Shown: positions 26,263-35,616, counted from the stretch's first letter. The stretch is 64,000 bases of DNA from an uncultured Pelagibacteraceae bacterium (GCA_902616145.1 CACMRM010000003.1:62001-126000), one strand, 5' to 3'. The notes: generated from the letters alone by a model not told the origin. Made by a program: numbers and translations.

Positions 26263-26598
26263 ATGATACCTACTTGGGCAATAGTTTTAGATTATGCGCT
26301 AGGCACTATTATGTGGACTTTAATAGGGCGGGCATTCATGAATATTTTTCAAAGGGAAGACTCGTCCTTCTTCTTTATGAGAATATTTGTAAAAACTACC
26401 AATCCAATAATTAATTTGTTTAAATTTATAACTCCAAGTTTCTTGTTTGGACCTTTCATTGCTCTTTACGTTGCTTGGTTCTTTTATTTATTCAGATTCT
26501 ACGCGATGCCTTATATTCTTGGCTATGATGTTTGGGGGATGCTAGCATTTCCATTAGAAAGTGATTTTTCAAGACAATTATATCAACTGTTTAATTAA
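26263..26598 (+). CDS. Small membrane protein, weakly YggT-like
   Basis: A 111-residue protein with two or three membrane helices (about 6-26, 58-80 and possibly 90-100). The segment VKTTNPIINLFKFITPSFLFGPF, with an N-P helix break followed by T-P, recalls the YggT fold, but the R-R-x-x-P part is missing, so I do not assign the family firmly. It follows the terminator and precedes rpe by about 40 nt. It could be co-transcribed with rpe. The function is unknown. Confidence 0.65.
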   Translation: MIPTWAIVLDYALGTIMWTLIGRAFMNIFQREDSSFFFMRIFVKTTNPIINLFKFITPSFLFGPFIALYVAWFFYLFRFYAMPYILGYDVWGMLAFPLESDFSRQLYQLFN

Positions 26599-26641
26599 GC
26601 TTATTTTTTGACAAAGTTTGGTATTAAAATATAAATAAAGG

Positions 26642-27304
26642 ATGAGTAATCTTATAAAAATTTCTCCTTCAATTTTATCAGCGGATTTTAGCAAGTTGGG
26701 TAGTGAGGTAGTTTCACTAGAGAGGGCAGGAGCAGACTATATCCACATAGATGTGATGGACGGACACTTTGTTCCAAACTTAACAATTGGTCCAGAAGTA
26801 ATTAAAAAACTTAGACCATTAACAAAAAAAATATTTGATGTTCATTTAATGATTTCTCCAGTTGATAATTTTGTGAAAGATTTTGCTGACGCGGGCGCAG
26901 ATATAATTACTTTTCATCCAGAGGCAACAAAAGATACTTTAAATACTATAAATCTTATAAGAAATGAAAATAAAAAGGTTGGAATTTCTTTAAAGCCAAA
27001 ATCAGAAATAAAATTAGTTGAGAAATATTTAGATAAAATTGATTTAGTACTAATAATGAGTGTAGAGCCAGGATTTGGAGGACAAAAGTTTATGCCTGAA
27101 GTTTTGGATAAAACAAAAAAACTAAAAGAGGTTATAAGCAAGAATAATTTCAATGTAGACATTGAAATAGATGGAGGCATAAATTTCGAAAATTGCACTT
27201 TAGCTAAAAAAGCTGGTGCAAACATTCTTGTATCTGGTTCAACGATATTTAAAGAAAATAAAGGTGATCTTAAAAAGAATATAGAAATTCTTAGAAAAAA
27301 TTAA
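26642..27304 (+). CDS. rpe: Ribulose-phosphate 3-epimerase
   Basis: Rpe interconverts ribulose-5-P and xylulose-5-P in the pentose phosphate pathway. The TIM-barrel motifs are clear: SPSILSADFSKLG at the start, DYIHIDVMDGHFVPNLTIGP near residues 32-51, VMSVEPGFGGQ-type SVEPGFGGQKFMP near 140, DGGINFENC, and VSGSTIFKEN for the phosphate site. The length of 220 is typical. Three nt separate it from the heparinase-like gene on the same strand. Confidence 0.96.
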   Translation: MSNLIKISPSILSADFSKLGSEVVSLERAGADYIHIDVMDGHFVPNLTIGPEVIKKLRPLTKKIFDVHLMISPVDNFVKDFADAGADIITFHPEATKDTLNTINLIRNENKKVGISLKPKSEIKLVEKYLDKIDLVLIMSVEPGFGGQKFMPEVLDKTKKLKEVISKNNFNVDIEIDGGINFENCTLAKKAGANILVSGSTIFKENKGDLKKNIEILRKN

Positions 27305-27307
27305 TAG

Positions 27308-28951
27308 ATGTTTGGCTTAAAAGTTGCCTATTTTTATTTTGTTGCTATTCAGATAACTTTAATCAAATTTTTTAAGAAAATATATTTTTCTACAAACGCA
27401 TATAATAAATCTTTGATTTCAAAAATACCTACCCAAGTATATTTTAATCCTAATCCTTTTTTGCTCTCAATAATTTCACCCTACAAAAAAAAATTATTTA
27501 AGATTAATGACATCAATCCAAATAATTTTTGGTTAGAAAATAAAGATAAGAATACTTTAGATCAGCATAATTTCTTATGGCTTAATTTAATTGATAGAAA
27601 AATAGACGGTAAAAATATTCAGAAAATTATTTATTTATGGATGCTAAAGTATTCAAATTTTAAAAGAAAAATATGGGAAACTTCAACTTTAAGTTCGCGA
27701 GTAATTAGTTGGATGCTCAACATTGATATTATCATAAACAATGGAACTTTTGATTTTAAAAAAACTTTGTTCCAGAACATAATTTGTCAATGTAATCACT
27801 TAAAAAAAAATATTAAATTTGAGAAGGACCCAATTAAAAGAATTGAAGTACTTTCCGCACTTACACTTTCAGGAATAATATTTAAAGAATATGAGGAAAA
27901 TTATAAAATTGGAGTCAAAGAACTAGAAAAATTTGTTAAGAATTATTTTGATAAAGATGGATTTCCTTTAACAAGAAGTCCTAATGATCACATTTACTTT
28001 ACAAAGTATTTAATTTTATGTCATGAAAGCATTAAGGATGCGCAACATTATATGCCAGAGTTCCTTGATGATATAATAAGAAAAAATCTTAGATGTATTA
28101 AATTTTTGAAAGCACCAAATAATCAATTTCCACTATTTAATGGTGGTTCCGAAAATAAATTAGATAATTTTGATAAGTATCTTGAAGATTTTAAATCAAG
28201 CAAGAAAGACGCAAAAGACGTTATTGGCGGTATTTTCCACGCAAAAACAAAAAATCAAAATCTTTATTTTGATGTTGGGGGCCCCCCAGAAAAAGCTTTT
28301 TCAAAGAACTATCAATCTGGCCCACTTTCTTTCGAATATTTTATTGATGGTATTAAAATTGTAACTAATTGTGGATTTGGTGATAAAATTTCTCGTAAAG
28401 CAGAGCTTTTGAGTAGGTTAACGGCTAGTCAATCTACTCTTACGATTAATGATACAACTATAACAAAATTTGAGAGAAATAAGTTGATAAATCGTACTTT
28501 TGGAAACTCTATCAAAAATACTTTTAAAACCACTGAGTTAAAGATTAAAAATGATAAAGATGTTATTGGGTCTTCGATTTCTCATAATGGATATGAGAAG
28601 GATTTTAATTGCATTCATAAGAGGGAAATTTATTTGGATGTTGGAAAAAATAAGTTACAAGGAATTGATCATATTTTAAAGAAGAGTGATGGGACACCCA
28701 TAAGGTATGTCTTTAGATTTCATTTAAATCCAAAACTTTCTGTAGTGAAAACTATGAGCGGCAATAGTGCTTTAATCCAATTGTCAAAGAACAAATCTCT
28801 AATTTTCACTGTTAAAGATGAAAATATCGAGTTAGAGAAAAGTGTTTATCTTGGAGGAAAAAAAATGTTAGATAACACTTGTATAACTATTTCAGGTAAT
28901 TTAGTTAATAAAAATAAATCTTTTAATTGGGAAATTAAGAAAAAAATTTAA
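27308..28951 (+). CDS. Heparinase II/III-family protein
   Basis: A 547-residue protein with the N-terminal (alpha/alpha)-type helical region, including WETSTLSSRVISWMLN, LFNGGSE and the beta-sandwich C-terminal part with FDVGGPPEKAFSKNYQSGPLSFEYFIDGIKIVTNCG, which is the most recognisable heparinase II/III block (the His/Tyr-containing active-site area is degenerate). In many alphaproteobacteria a protein of this family lies between rpe and purH, exactly as here. The substrate is unknown; family members are polysaccharide lyases. No signal peptide is evident; the N-terminus has one hydrophobic stretch. Confidence 0.82.
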   Translation: MFGLKVAYFYFVAIQITLIKFFKKIYFSTNAYNKSLISKIPTQVYFNPNPFLLSIISPYKKKLFKINDINPNNFWLENKDKNTLDQHNFLWLNLIDRKIDGKNIQKIIYLWMLKYSNFKRKIWETSTLSSRVISWMLNIDIIINNGTFDFKKTLFQNIICQCNHLKKNIKFEKDPIKRIEVLSALTLSGIIFKEYEENYKIGVKELEKFVKNYFDKDGFPLTRSPNDHIYFTKYLILCHESIKDAQHYMPEFLDDIIRKNLRCIKFLKAPNNQFPLFNGGSENKLDNFDKYLEDFKSSKKDAKDVIGGIFHAKTKNQNLYFDVGGPPEKAFSKNYQSGPLSFEYFIDGIKIVTNCGFGDKISRKAELLSRLTASQSTLTINDTTITKFERNKLINRTFGNSIKNTFKTTELKIKNDKDVIGSSISHNGYEKDFNCIHKREIYLDVGKNKLQGIDHILKKSDGTPIRYVFRFHLNPKLSVVKTMSGNSALIQLSKNKSLIFTVKDENIELEKSVYLGGKKMLDNTCITISGNLVNKNKSFNWEIKKKI

Positions 28952-28953
28952 TT

Positions 28954-30504
28954 ATGAATCTAAAAATTAAGAATGCCTTAATTTCTGTTTCAGATAAAGA
29001 AAATATTATTCCACTATTAAAAACATTAAAAAAATACAATATCAAAATTATAAGCTCAGGTGGAACTTTCCGGTATATAAGAAATCTAGGTTATGCATGC
29101 ACTGAATTGTCAAGATATACCGGATTTAAAGAAATGTTAGATGGTAGAGTAAAAACTCTTCATCCAAAAATACATGCTGGAATTCTACACGACAGAAAAA
29201 ATAAGACTCATAAAAACGAAATGACAAAACAAGGATTTCCGCCTATCGATTTAATCATAGTAAATTTTTACCCTTTCCAAAAAGTAGTAAATGAAACAAA
29301 ACATTCTAAAAATATTGTTGAAAACATAGATATCGGAGGACCAACTATGGTTAGAGCTGCTGCAAAAAATTTTAAAAACGTAGCAATAATTACTAATAAA
29401 AATGATTATATCCCACTGATTAAACAATTAAAAAAGAATAAAGGTAAAACGAGCTTAAATTTTAGAGAAACAATGTCAGCAAAAGCATTCGGCTTAACTG
29501 CATATTATGATGCGATGATTGCCAATTGGTTTAATGATAAATTAGGCATTCAGTTCCCGGAAAGAAAAACTATTTTTGGAAGAAAATTAAAAAGACTTAG
29601 ATATGGTGAAAACCCTCATCAAGAAAGTTCGATTTATGTGAATGATTACAACGACAGACATCTTGGTTTTGATCAGCTGCATGGAAAAGAATTAAGTTTT
29701 AACAATTTAAATGATATTTACTCCTCATTAGAAACATTGGACTCTTTAAATGGGAAAGCCGGTACTGTAATAGTTAAACATGCAAATCCATGTGGTGTAT
29801 CACAAAACAAACAACCGATTGTGTCATTTAAAAATGCATTTGCTTGCGATCCTGTAAGTGCTTTTGGGGGCGTAATTGCATGTAATTATAAGATTAATAA
29901 GAAACTAGCTTTTGAGATAAATAAAAATTTCATTGAAGTTATAATGGCTAAAGGTTATGACGCTGCCTCTTTAAGAATTTTAAAAAAGAAAAAAAATTTA
30001 AGAATAATTGACATTTCGAAATACAAGCTTAAGAATAAAAATTCTATCAAATCTTTTGATAGATCATTTTTGATTCAAAGCAAAGACAACGTGGTCTTGG
30101 ACAAGAAAAAGTTAAAATGTGTTACCAAGCTCAAACCTAATAAAAATGAATTAGCTGAAATTAAATTTGCTTTTAATATTTGTAAACATGTTAAATCTAA
30201 TGCGATTGTAATAAGTAACAACTTCTCGACTATTGGAATTGGAGCTGGACAACCAAGTAGGTTGGATAGTTGTAAAATTGCTATACAGAAAGCAAAGCTT
30301 TTTCAAACAAAAAAAATTAGAAATTCAGTAGCTGCATCCGATGCATTTTTCCCGTTTGCAGACGCTGTTAGAACACTTATTAAGTCTGGTGTAAAAGTAA
30401 TAGTTCAGCCAGGAGGCTCTATAAGAGATCAAGAGGTTATTAAGGAGGCAAACAAAGCAAAGATTAAAATGCTATTTACAGGGATTAGACACTTCAATCA
30501 CTGA
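28954..30504 (+). CDS. purH: Bifunctional AICAR transformylase/IMP cyclohydrolase
   Basis: PurH carries out the last two steps of IMP synthesis. The N-terminal IMP cyclohydrolase (about 1-195) has ALISVSDKENI, SSGGTFRYI, GFKEMLDGRVKTLHPKIHAGIL and NIDIGGPTMVRAAAKN. The C-terminal transformylase has LRYGENPHQESS, VIVKHANPCGVS with the catalytic Lys-His, FGGVIACN, and VAASDAFFPFADAV. At 516 residues it is of usual length. It meets the convergent phhB gene with no gap. Confidence 0.96.
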   Translation: MNLKIKNALISVSDKENIIPLLKTLKKYNIKIISSGGTFRYIRNLGYACTELSRYTGFKEMLDGRVKTLHPKIHAGILHDRKNKTHKNEMTKQGFPPIDLIIVNFYPFQKVVNETKHSKNIVENIDIGGPTMVRAAAKNFKNVAIITNKNDYIPLIKQLKKNKGKTSLNFRETMSAKAFGLTAYYDAMIANWFNDKLGIQFPERKTIFGRKLKRLRYGENPHQESSIYVNDYNDRHLGFDQLHGKELSFNNLNDIYSSLETLDSLNGKAGTVIVKHANPCGVSQNKQPIVSFKNAFACDPVSAFGGVIACNYKINKKLAFEINKNFIEVIMAKGYDAASLRILKKKKNLRIIDISKYKLKNKNSIKSFDRSFLIQSKDNVVLDKKKLKCVTKLKPNKNELAEIKFAFNICKHVKSNAIVISNNFSTIGIGAGQPSRLDSCKIAIQKAKLFQTKKIRNSVAASDAFFPFADAVRTLIKSGVKVIVQPGGSIRDQEVIKEANKAKIKMLFTGIRHFNH

Positions 30505-30840
30505 TTAAATTTCGTCAATTTTTGCGGCCAAAATAAAATCACTTTCGGCCAATCCTTTGATAGCATGAGTGGAGATTTTAACTTTGCAGTAGCCCCATCC
30601 AAAAGATAAATCAGGATGATGATTTTCTTGCTCAGCAATATCACCTATTTTATTTATAAAGTTTTGACTTTCTTTAAAATCTTTAAAATTGAATTCTTTC
30701 ACTAAATAAAAACTATTATCTTGATTACTTTTGACGTCCCAACCATCTACTTTCTTTAAGTAATTGTGTATTTCACTTTTATCGAAAGGAGGAATATTTC
30801 CTTCACATGGGACACATTTTTTTTTTGATAATTCACTCAT
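30505..30840 (-). CDS. phhB: 4a-hydroxytetrahydrobiopterin dehydratase (pterin carbinolamine dehydratase)
   Basis: A 111-residue PCD/DCoH protein. Markers are the N-terminal C-V-P-C-E-G-N-I-P segment, then DGWDVK, FNFKDFKESQNFINKIGDIAEQENHHPDLSFGWGYCKVKISTHAIKGL (shown in part), with the E-x-x-H-H-P-D active-site motif. It recycles or dehydrates the hydroxypterin product. The ATG at 30840 is right; the reading frame continues upstream into the tRNA gene, which cannot be coding. No aromatic amino acid hydroxylase is seen nearby; molybdopterin-related or housekeeping roles are alternatives. Confidence 0.93.
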   Translation of the reverse strand: MSELSKKKCVPCEGNIPPFDKSEIHNYLKKVDGWDVKSNQDNSFYLVKEFNFKDFKESQNFINKIGDIAEQENHHPDLSFGWGYCKVKISTHAIKGLAESDFILAAKIDEI

Positions 30841-30846
30841 ATAAAT

Positions 30847-30921
30847 TGGAGCGGGCAAAGGGACTTGAACCCTCGACCTTCTCGTTGGCAACGAGACGCT
30901 CTACCACTGAGCTATGCCCGC
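30847..30921 (-). tRNA. tRNA-Gly (anticodon GCC)
   Basis: The minus strand folds into a cloverleaf: acceptor stem GCGGGCA/TGCCCGC, a D-arm with AGCTCAGTGGTAGAGC, an anticodon stem CTCGT/ACGAG with loop TTGCCAA giving anticodon GCC, and a T-arm with GGTTCAAGTCCC. The discriminator is T and CCA is encoded (30849-30847). It reads GGC and GGU glycine codons. It lies just upstream of phhB on the same strand. Confidence 0.96.
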
Positions 30922-31014
30922 CTAATATAAGAAGTATAATATACGGCCTTAAGAATGGTCAACATAAATAAAATGTCGCTATCAGTGATGACAAATTTTT
31001 ACTATAATAATTTC

Positions 31015-31632
31015 ATGAAAATTTACCCTAAAATTATTCCTGTATTTCCTTTAAACGGTGTAATCTATTTTCCAAAGACAAATCTTCCATTAAATATTTT
31101 TGAAAAAAGATACCTGGATTTAGTAAATGACACATTTAAAAAAGACAAATTAATGGGCATGGTTCAGTCTCAAAGAGAAGGTGATGAAGTATACAAGGTA
31201 GGTTGTTTAGGTAAAATTAGCGATCTACAAAAAAGCAAGGATGGCAGGATACTAATTAACTTAACTGGTATAACAAGATTTGAAATCTTAGAAGAGATAG
31301 AGAATAATAAATTGTATAGAGAGTTTAAAGTGGATTATAAGAATTTTGAATATGATTTAAAAAACTTATCTGACAAAAAGGGTTCGGAAAGCTTAATGAG
31401 CAAAGCAAAAATATTTTTTAAAAAAAATGGTCTTCTATTAAATTGGAAAGAATTTGAAAAATTAGATGAAATTCAAAAGATAAATACACTTTCTATGATC
31501 TCCCCGGTTACAAATGAAGAGAAGCAAAAACTATTGGAAGCTGTAACTATGGAAGATAAAATTAATACCTTAGAAAATATTATTAGTTTTTACTTACATG
31601 AAGTGAACTTTAAAAATCAAACAATTCAATAG
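31015..31632 (+). CDS. LON-substrate-binding (LON_substr_bdg) domain protein
   Basis: A stand-alone N-terminal Lon domain protein of 205 residues. The start IPVFPLNGVIYFPKTNLPLNIFEKRYLDLVNDTF is the family signature (P-L-x-x-x-x-x-P-x-x-x-L-P-L-x-I-F-E-x-R-Y). Then come GMVQSQREGDEVYKVGCLGKI and GRILINLTGITRFEI. The peptidase and ATPase parts of Lon are absent. Its function is unknown, perhaps substrate handling. I start at ATG 31015, where the conserved sequence begins; upstream codons to 30955 are not conserved in character. Confidence 0.88.
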   Translation: MKIYPKIIPVFPLNGVIYFPKTNLPLNIFEKRYLDLVNDTFKKDKLMGMVQSQREGDEVYKVGCLGKISDLQKSKDGRILINLTGITRFEILEEIENNKLYREFKVDYKNFEYDLKNLSDKKGSESLMSKAKIFFKKNGLLLNWKEFEKLDEIQKINTLSMISPVTNEEKQKLLEAVTMEDKINTLENIISFYLHEVNFKNQTIQ

Positions 31633-31635
31633 TAG

Positions 31636-32910
31636 TTAATTTGCAGATTTGTTCATTGAGTCAAAAAAATCTGAGTTGTTTTTTGTGTTTTTTAATTTTG
31701 ATATTAAGAATTCGATACCATCCATAGTGCCCATTGGACTTATAATTCTTCGAAGTACATTCATTTTGGATAGTTCATCTTTAGCGAATAACAATTCCTC
31801 TCTTCTTGTGCCTGATCTGGTAATATCCAGAGCAGGATAAATTCTTTTATCAGCAACTTTTCTATCGAGAATTAATTCAGAATTTCCGGTTCCTTTGAAT
31901 TCTTCAAAAATAACTTCATCCATCCTGCTACCTGTATCAATTAAAGCTGTTGAAATAATTGTTAGTGATCCACCTTCTTCGACATTTCTAGCAGCTCCAA
32001 AAAACCTCTTGGGTCGTTGAAGTGCATTAGCGTCAACGCCACCTGTTAAAACTTTTCCTGAACTAGGTATTACCGCATTATAGGCTCTTCCTAGCCTAGT
32101 AATCGAGTCTAATAATATTACTACATCTTTTTTGTGTTCTACTAGCCTTTTTGCTTTTTCTATAACCATTTCAGCAACTGCAACATGTCTTGAAGCAGGC
32201 TCATCAAAAGTGGAAGCAACGACTTCCCCTTTCACCGATCTTTGCATATCTGTAACCTCTTCTGGTCTTTCGTCTATCAATAAAACCATGAGGTAGCATT
32301 CTGGGTGGTTAGCAGTTATTGATTGAGCAATGTTTTGAAGAATAATCGTTTTACCAGCTCTGGGAGGTGAAACAATAAGCGATCTCTGACCTTTCCCAAT
32401 TGGACTTACTAGATCTATTAATCTAGCGGTATTATCTGGCTTCTTTTCTATTTTTGTTATCTCTACTTCTAACTTAATTCTTTCATTTGGATATAAAGGG
32501 GTAAGATTATCAAAGGCTATTTTATTCTTACCTTTTTCGGGGTCGTCAAAATTAATTTTATTAACTTTTAGTAATGCGAAATATCTCTCTGCATCTTTAG
32601 GTCCTCGAATTTCACCTTCAACAGAGTCTCCTGTTCGTAACCCAAACCTTCTAATTTGACTTGGACTTACGTAGATATCATCTGGCCCGGGAAGATAATT
32701 TGACTCTATAGCTCGCAAAAAGCCAAAACCGTCTTGGAGGACCTCTAATACTCCAGTCGCAGTAATTTGCTCATTTTTTTCAGCTAATTTTTTTAAAATT
32801 GCAAAAAGTATCTCTTGTTTTCTTAAGGTACTAGGGTTTTCGATACCTAGCTTTTCAGCCTCACCAATAAGCTCTGCAGGATTTTTTTGCTTTAATTCTT
32901 TTAGGTTCAT
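31636..32910 (-). CDS. rho: Transcription termination factor Rho
   Basis: Rho is the hexameric RNA helicase for termination. The 424-residue protein has the N-terminal Rho-N domain ([23 protein letters not shown]), the RNA-binding cold-shock domain with [37 protein letters not shown] (in part), the Walker [13 protein letters not shown] near residue 175, Walker [17 protein letters not shown], and the Q/R-loop area. Because classical hairpin terminators are scarce in the window and convergent genes overlap, Rho may carry much of the termination load (inference). The gene is convergent with the LON-domain gene, 3 nt apart. Confidence 0.96.
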   Translation of the reverse strand: MNLKELKQKNPAELIGEAEKLGIENPSTLRKQEILFAILKKLAEKNEQITATGVLEVLQDGFGFLRAIESNYLPGPDDIYVSPSQIRRFGLRTGDSVEGEIRGPKDAERYFALLKVNKINFDDPEKGKNKIAFDNLTPLYPNERIKLEVEITKIEKKPDNTARLIDLVSPIGKGQRSLIVSPPRAGKTIILQNIAQSITANHPECYLMVLLIDERPEEVTDMQRSVKGEVVASTFDEPASRHVAVAEMVIEKAKRLVEHKKDVVILLDSITRLGRAYNAVIPSSGKVLTGGVDANALQRPKRFFGAARNVEEGGSLTIISTALIDTGSRMDEVIFEEFKGTGNSELILDRKVADKRIYPALDITRSGTRREELLFAKDELSKMNVLRRIISPMGTMDGIEFLISKLKNTKNNSDFFDSMNKSAN

Positions 32911-32972
32911 GAAATTTTATAAGATTGAGAAATGTATTTGGAATATATGTTTTTTTTTAAGAAATTCAACCC

Positions 32973-33407
32973 CTATATTATGGGCTTAAAAATTACAACA
33001 AATATAACAACAATAAGTAAAATTGTAGGTATTTCATTGTAAATTCTGAAAAATTTTGATGATTTTTTGTTATTATTATTCGCAAAATCATTTAAAAATT
33101 TTCCTAGTGTGAAATGATAATATGTCATTATGATTACAGCTATGACCTTGATTTGCATCCAAATTTCAGAGAAAATTGTAAATCCTAAAGTATGAATTAG
33201 CAAAAGACCAAAAAGCCAAGACAAAATCATTGCTGGCATCATTATATAATTGTAAAGCTTTCTCTCCATAATTTTAAAAATTGATTTTTGTGAATCATGG
33301 GTGGCTTCGGTATGGTAAACAAAAATTCTAGGAAGATATAGTAAACCAGCCATCCATGAAATTACTGCGATTAGATGTAAAGATTTAAATAACAAGTACC
33401 AATTCAT
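32973..33407 (-). CDS. hemJ: Protoporphyrinogen oxidase HemJ
   Basis: A 144-residue membrane protein with four helices. The N-terminal WYLLFKSLHLIAVISWMAGLLYLPRIFVYH carries the conserved His near residue 11 and the GLLYLPRIFVYH motif of HemJ; a second conserved basic motif is MKRKLYNYIM-like MERKLYNYIMMPAM. HemJ makes protoporphyrin IX from protoporphyrinogen. It sits 3 nt from hemH, and hemE follows on, giving three late heme steps together. The gene is in the UPF0093/CopD-like fold group, but context supports HemJ. Confidence 0.9.
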   Translation of the reverse strand: MNWYLLFKSLHLIAVISWMAGLLYLPRIFVYHTEATHDSQKSIFKIMERKLYNYIMMPAMILSWLFGLLLIHTLGFTIFSEIWMQIKVIAVIIMTYYHFTLGKFLNDFANNNNKKSSKFFRIYNEIPTILLIVVIFVVIFKPII

Positions 33408-33410
33408 TAA

Positions 33411-34403
33411 TTACAAATATTTACTGATTAAATTTTGAAATAACTTAATATGATCGAAATTATCGTTCAAACAAGGTATTAGATCAAAGTTTTGCCCCCC
33501 ATTATCAAGAAAGCTTTGTCTGGCTTGTATATTTATTTCTTCAAGAGTTTCAACACAATCTGAGGCAAATCCTGGACAAATTACTAGTAGATTTTTTATA
33601 CCTTTATTGGGCAAGTCCTCAATAGTTTTGTCAGTGTAAGGTGTTAGCCATTCTTGTGGTCCGAACCTTGATTGAAATGTAGTTTCAATTTTAATTTTAT
33701 TAAACTTTTCTTTCATTAACCTTGTGGTTTTATGGCAATAGCAATGATATGGGTCACCTTTGTCAAAGTAAGATTTTGGTATTCCATGATAGGAGGAAAT
33801 TATTAATTCTGGCTCCCAGTTAATTTCACCTAATTTCTTATTTATACTGTTAACTATTGCTTCAATATACAATGGTTCGCTCTCATAATGTGGAACAATT
33901 TGTAAGCTTGGTTGCCATCTCATTTTCATTAGAGATCTATAAACTTCATCACAAACTGTAGCTGTGGTTGCAGCTGCATATTGTGGATATAAAGGTAAGA
34001 TTATTATGTTTTCACAACCTTTTGTTTGTAATGTATATAACCGAGATTTAATGCTTGGATTTCCATACCTCATTGCGAAATCTACGATTACATTTTCGTT
34101 ACCGATTTTTTCTTTTAATTTATCTGATTGGCTCTTTGTAAAATATAATAATGGAGACTGATTTGTTTCTTTAATCCAGATTTTTTTATATGCGTGTGCA
34201 GTCTTTGAAGGTCTAAACGTTAAAATAAATAAATTCAAAATTAATTGCCAAATGATTGGGTTTAATTCTATAACCCGTCTATCGGAAAGAAATTCTTTAA
34301 GATATTTTCTTATATCCCACCAACTCGTTGAATCCGGGGTTCCCAAATTAATAATTAAGACTCCTGTTTTTCCAAATTTAACTTTAGGGTGATCTTTATC
34401 CAT
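33411..34403 (-). CDS. hemH: Ferrochelatase
   Basis: HemH inserts ferrous iron into protoporphyrin IX. The sequence shows GVLIINLGTPDSTSWWDIRKYLKEFLSDRRVIE at the start (in part), the metal/porphyrin-site SSYHGIPKSYFDKGDPYHCYC with the catalytic His near residue 195, and TFQSRFGPQEWLTPYTD and CPGFASDCVETLEEI toward the end. The length of 330 is typical. It is one nt from hemE. Heme made here feeds the ccm system of the same window. Confidence 0.95.
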   Translation of the reverse strand: MDKDHPKVKFGKTGVLIINLGTPDSTSWWDIRKYLKEFLSDRRVIELNPIIWQLILNLFILTFRPSKTAHAYKKIWIKETNQSPLLYFTKSQSDKLKEKIGNENVIVDFAMRYGNPSIKSRLYTLQTKGCENIIILPLYPQYAAATTATVCDEVYRSLMKMRWQPSLQIVPHYESEPLYIEAIVNSINKKLGEINWEPELIISSYHGIPKSYFDKGDPYHCYCHKTTRLMKEKFNKIKIETTFQSRFGPQEWLTPYTDKTIEDLPNKGIKNLLVICPGFASDCVETLEEINIQARQSFLDNGGQNFDLIPCLNDNFDHIKLFQNLISKYL

Positions 34404-34404
34404 C

Positions 34405-35409
34405 TTAAAAATTCCTATAAAATTTAATTAATTTCTTTAGTTTACCAGGATCTGTTTCTGGAAGTAAACCGTGTCCTAAATTGAAAACATACGGAATATC
34501 TTTAAATGTCTCAATGTATTTCGTCGCCCCTTTAATCATTTCTTCTTCTGAAGATAATAATTTTCTAGGGTCTAATCCCCCTTGCAATACGACGCCTTTA
34601 AGCTTTTTCTTTGCCCACATAGGGTCTATTTTAAAATCTATGCTCAATCCATCTGGTTTTACCACTTTGTTAAATCTCTCATATCTTTTCTTTATCCCTT
34701 TGGGAAAACAAATATTTGGAATTTTGTTTTTTTTACAAAATTTAACAATTTTTGCATTAGGTAAATAGCAATATGCATTTACTTCATTTATTGGAATTAA
34801 TCCTGCCCAAGAATCAAAAATTTGTACAACATCGGCGCCAGCGTTAATTTGATTTTTTATGTGTAAACAGCAAAATTTTATTAGTTTATTAATAATTTTA
34901 TCAATGTCCCCTTTTTTGTATCTAAATCTTTTTATATTTAAATTGTCGTTTGAATTTTTAAGATGAAACATATAGACGATTAATGTCCATGGAGCCCCTA
35001 TAAAACATATAAGCGATTTTTCCTTTTTCAGCCCTCTTCTCGCTTTTTTTATTGCTTTGTAAATTGGGTTTAGCTTTTTTAAAAAATCTGTTTCTCCTGT
35101 TTCTAAAAATGTTTTGTAATTAAATTTATTAAGTTTTGGTCCTCTATTTTTTTCAAATTCTACTTTCTGTCCAAGAGCATAAGGAATCATTAAAATATCC
35201 GAAAAAATTATAGCCGAGTCTAAATTAAATCTTTTTATTGGTTGTAATGTTATTTCGGAACTTAATTTACTATTAAGACAAAGTTTAATGAAATTTTTAT
35301 TTTTTTTTCTAATCTTCCTAAATTCCGGGAGATATCTACCTGCTTGTCTCATAAACCATACGTGTTTACAAGAAATTCTATTCACTAAAATTTTCTTAAG
35401 ATTACTCAT
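34405..35409 (-). CDS. hemE: Uroporphyrinogen decarboxylase
   Basis: HemE decarboxylates uroporphyrinogen III to coproporphyrinogen III. Markers: VWFMRQAGRYLPEFRKIRKKN near the start, SAIIFSDILMIPYALGQKVEFE with the catalytic Asp, GAPWTLIVYM, FDSWAGLIP near residue 205, and NLGHGLLPETDP near the end. The length of 334 fits. It starts at the left border of the candidate replication origin and is transcribed away from it, as in Caulobacter and Rickettsia. Confidence 0.96.
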   Translation of the reverse strand: MSNLKKILVNRISCKHVWFMRQAGRYLPEFRKIRKKNKNFIKLCLNSKLSSEITLQPIKRFNLDSAIIFSDILMIPYALGQKVEFEKNRGPKLNKFNYKTFLETGETDFLKKLNPIYKAIKKARRGLKKEKSLICFIGAPWTLIVYMFHLKNSNDNLNIKRFRYKKGDIDKIINKLIKFCCLHIKNQINAGADVVQIFDSWAGLIPINEVNAYCYLPNAKIVKFCKKNKIPNICFPKGIKKRYERFNKVVKPDGLSIDFKIDPMWAKKKLKGVVLQGGLDPRKLLSSEEEMIKGATKYIETFKDIPYVFNLGHGLLPETDPGKLKKLIKFYRNF

Positions 35410-35475
35410 ACATATAATATAAAACTTTGAAGCATAGTTTCTGTGATAGGTCTTGTTTATTACTATTACAACTTT

Positions 35476-35484
35476 TTATACACA
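35476..35484 (+). promoter_or_regulatory. Perfect DnaA box
   Basis: TTATACACA matches the DnaA consensus TTATNCACA at every position. It lies 67 nt upstream of hemE's ATG, within the hemE-DUF299 gap. Near-matches TTATAAACA (35548-35556) and TTATTAACA (35669-35677) each differ at one position. Confidence 0.7.
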
Positions 35485-35573
35485 ATTTATACATTCTAAA
35501 AATAGCGTCGTTGAAGAAAAAAGGTCTATTTTCATACTTTTATAATTTTATAAACATTAGTAGAATGACACTA

Positions 35574-35616
35574 TTAACATCGAACAAAATGTTAAAACAA
35601 TGTTAATTAATGTTAA
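35574..35616 (+). repeat. Phased ATGTTAA repeats containing a TTAA-N7-TTAA motif
   Basis: ATGTTAA occurs at 35589-35595, 35600-35606 and 35610-35616 (steps of 11 and 10 nt, about one helical turn) and inverted as TTAACAT at 35574-35580. The first two copies create TTAA-N7-TTAA (35592-35606), the CtrA-binding consensus known from Caulobacter. Whether a CtrA-like regulator is encoded cannot be seen in this window. Confidence 0.55.

Noticed and set aside
30841-30891. N-terminal extension of phhB upstream of ATG 30840
   Set aside because: It is the tRNA-Gly gene read as protein; the conserved PCD sequence starts after the ATG at 30840.
35487-35495. TTATACATT as a second DnaA box
   Set aside because: It differs from TTATNCACA at the last two positions, so it is not counted, though it sits next to the perfect box.
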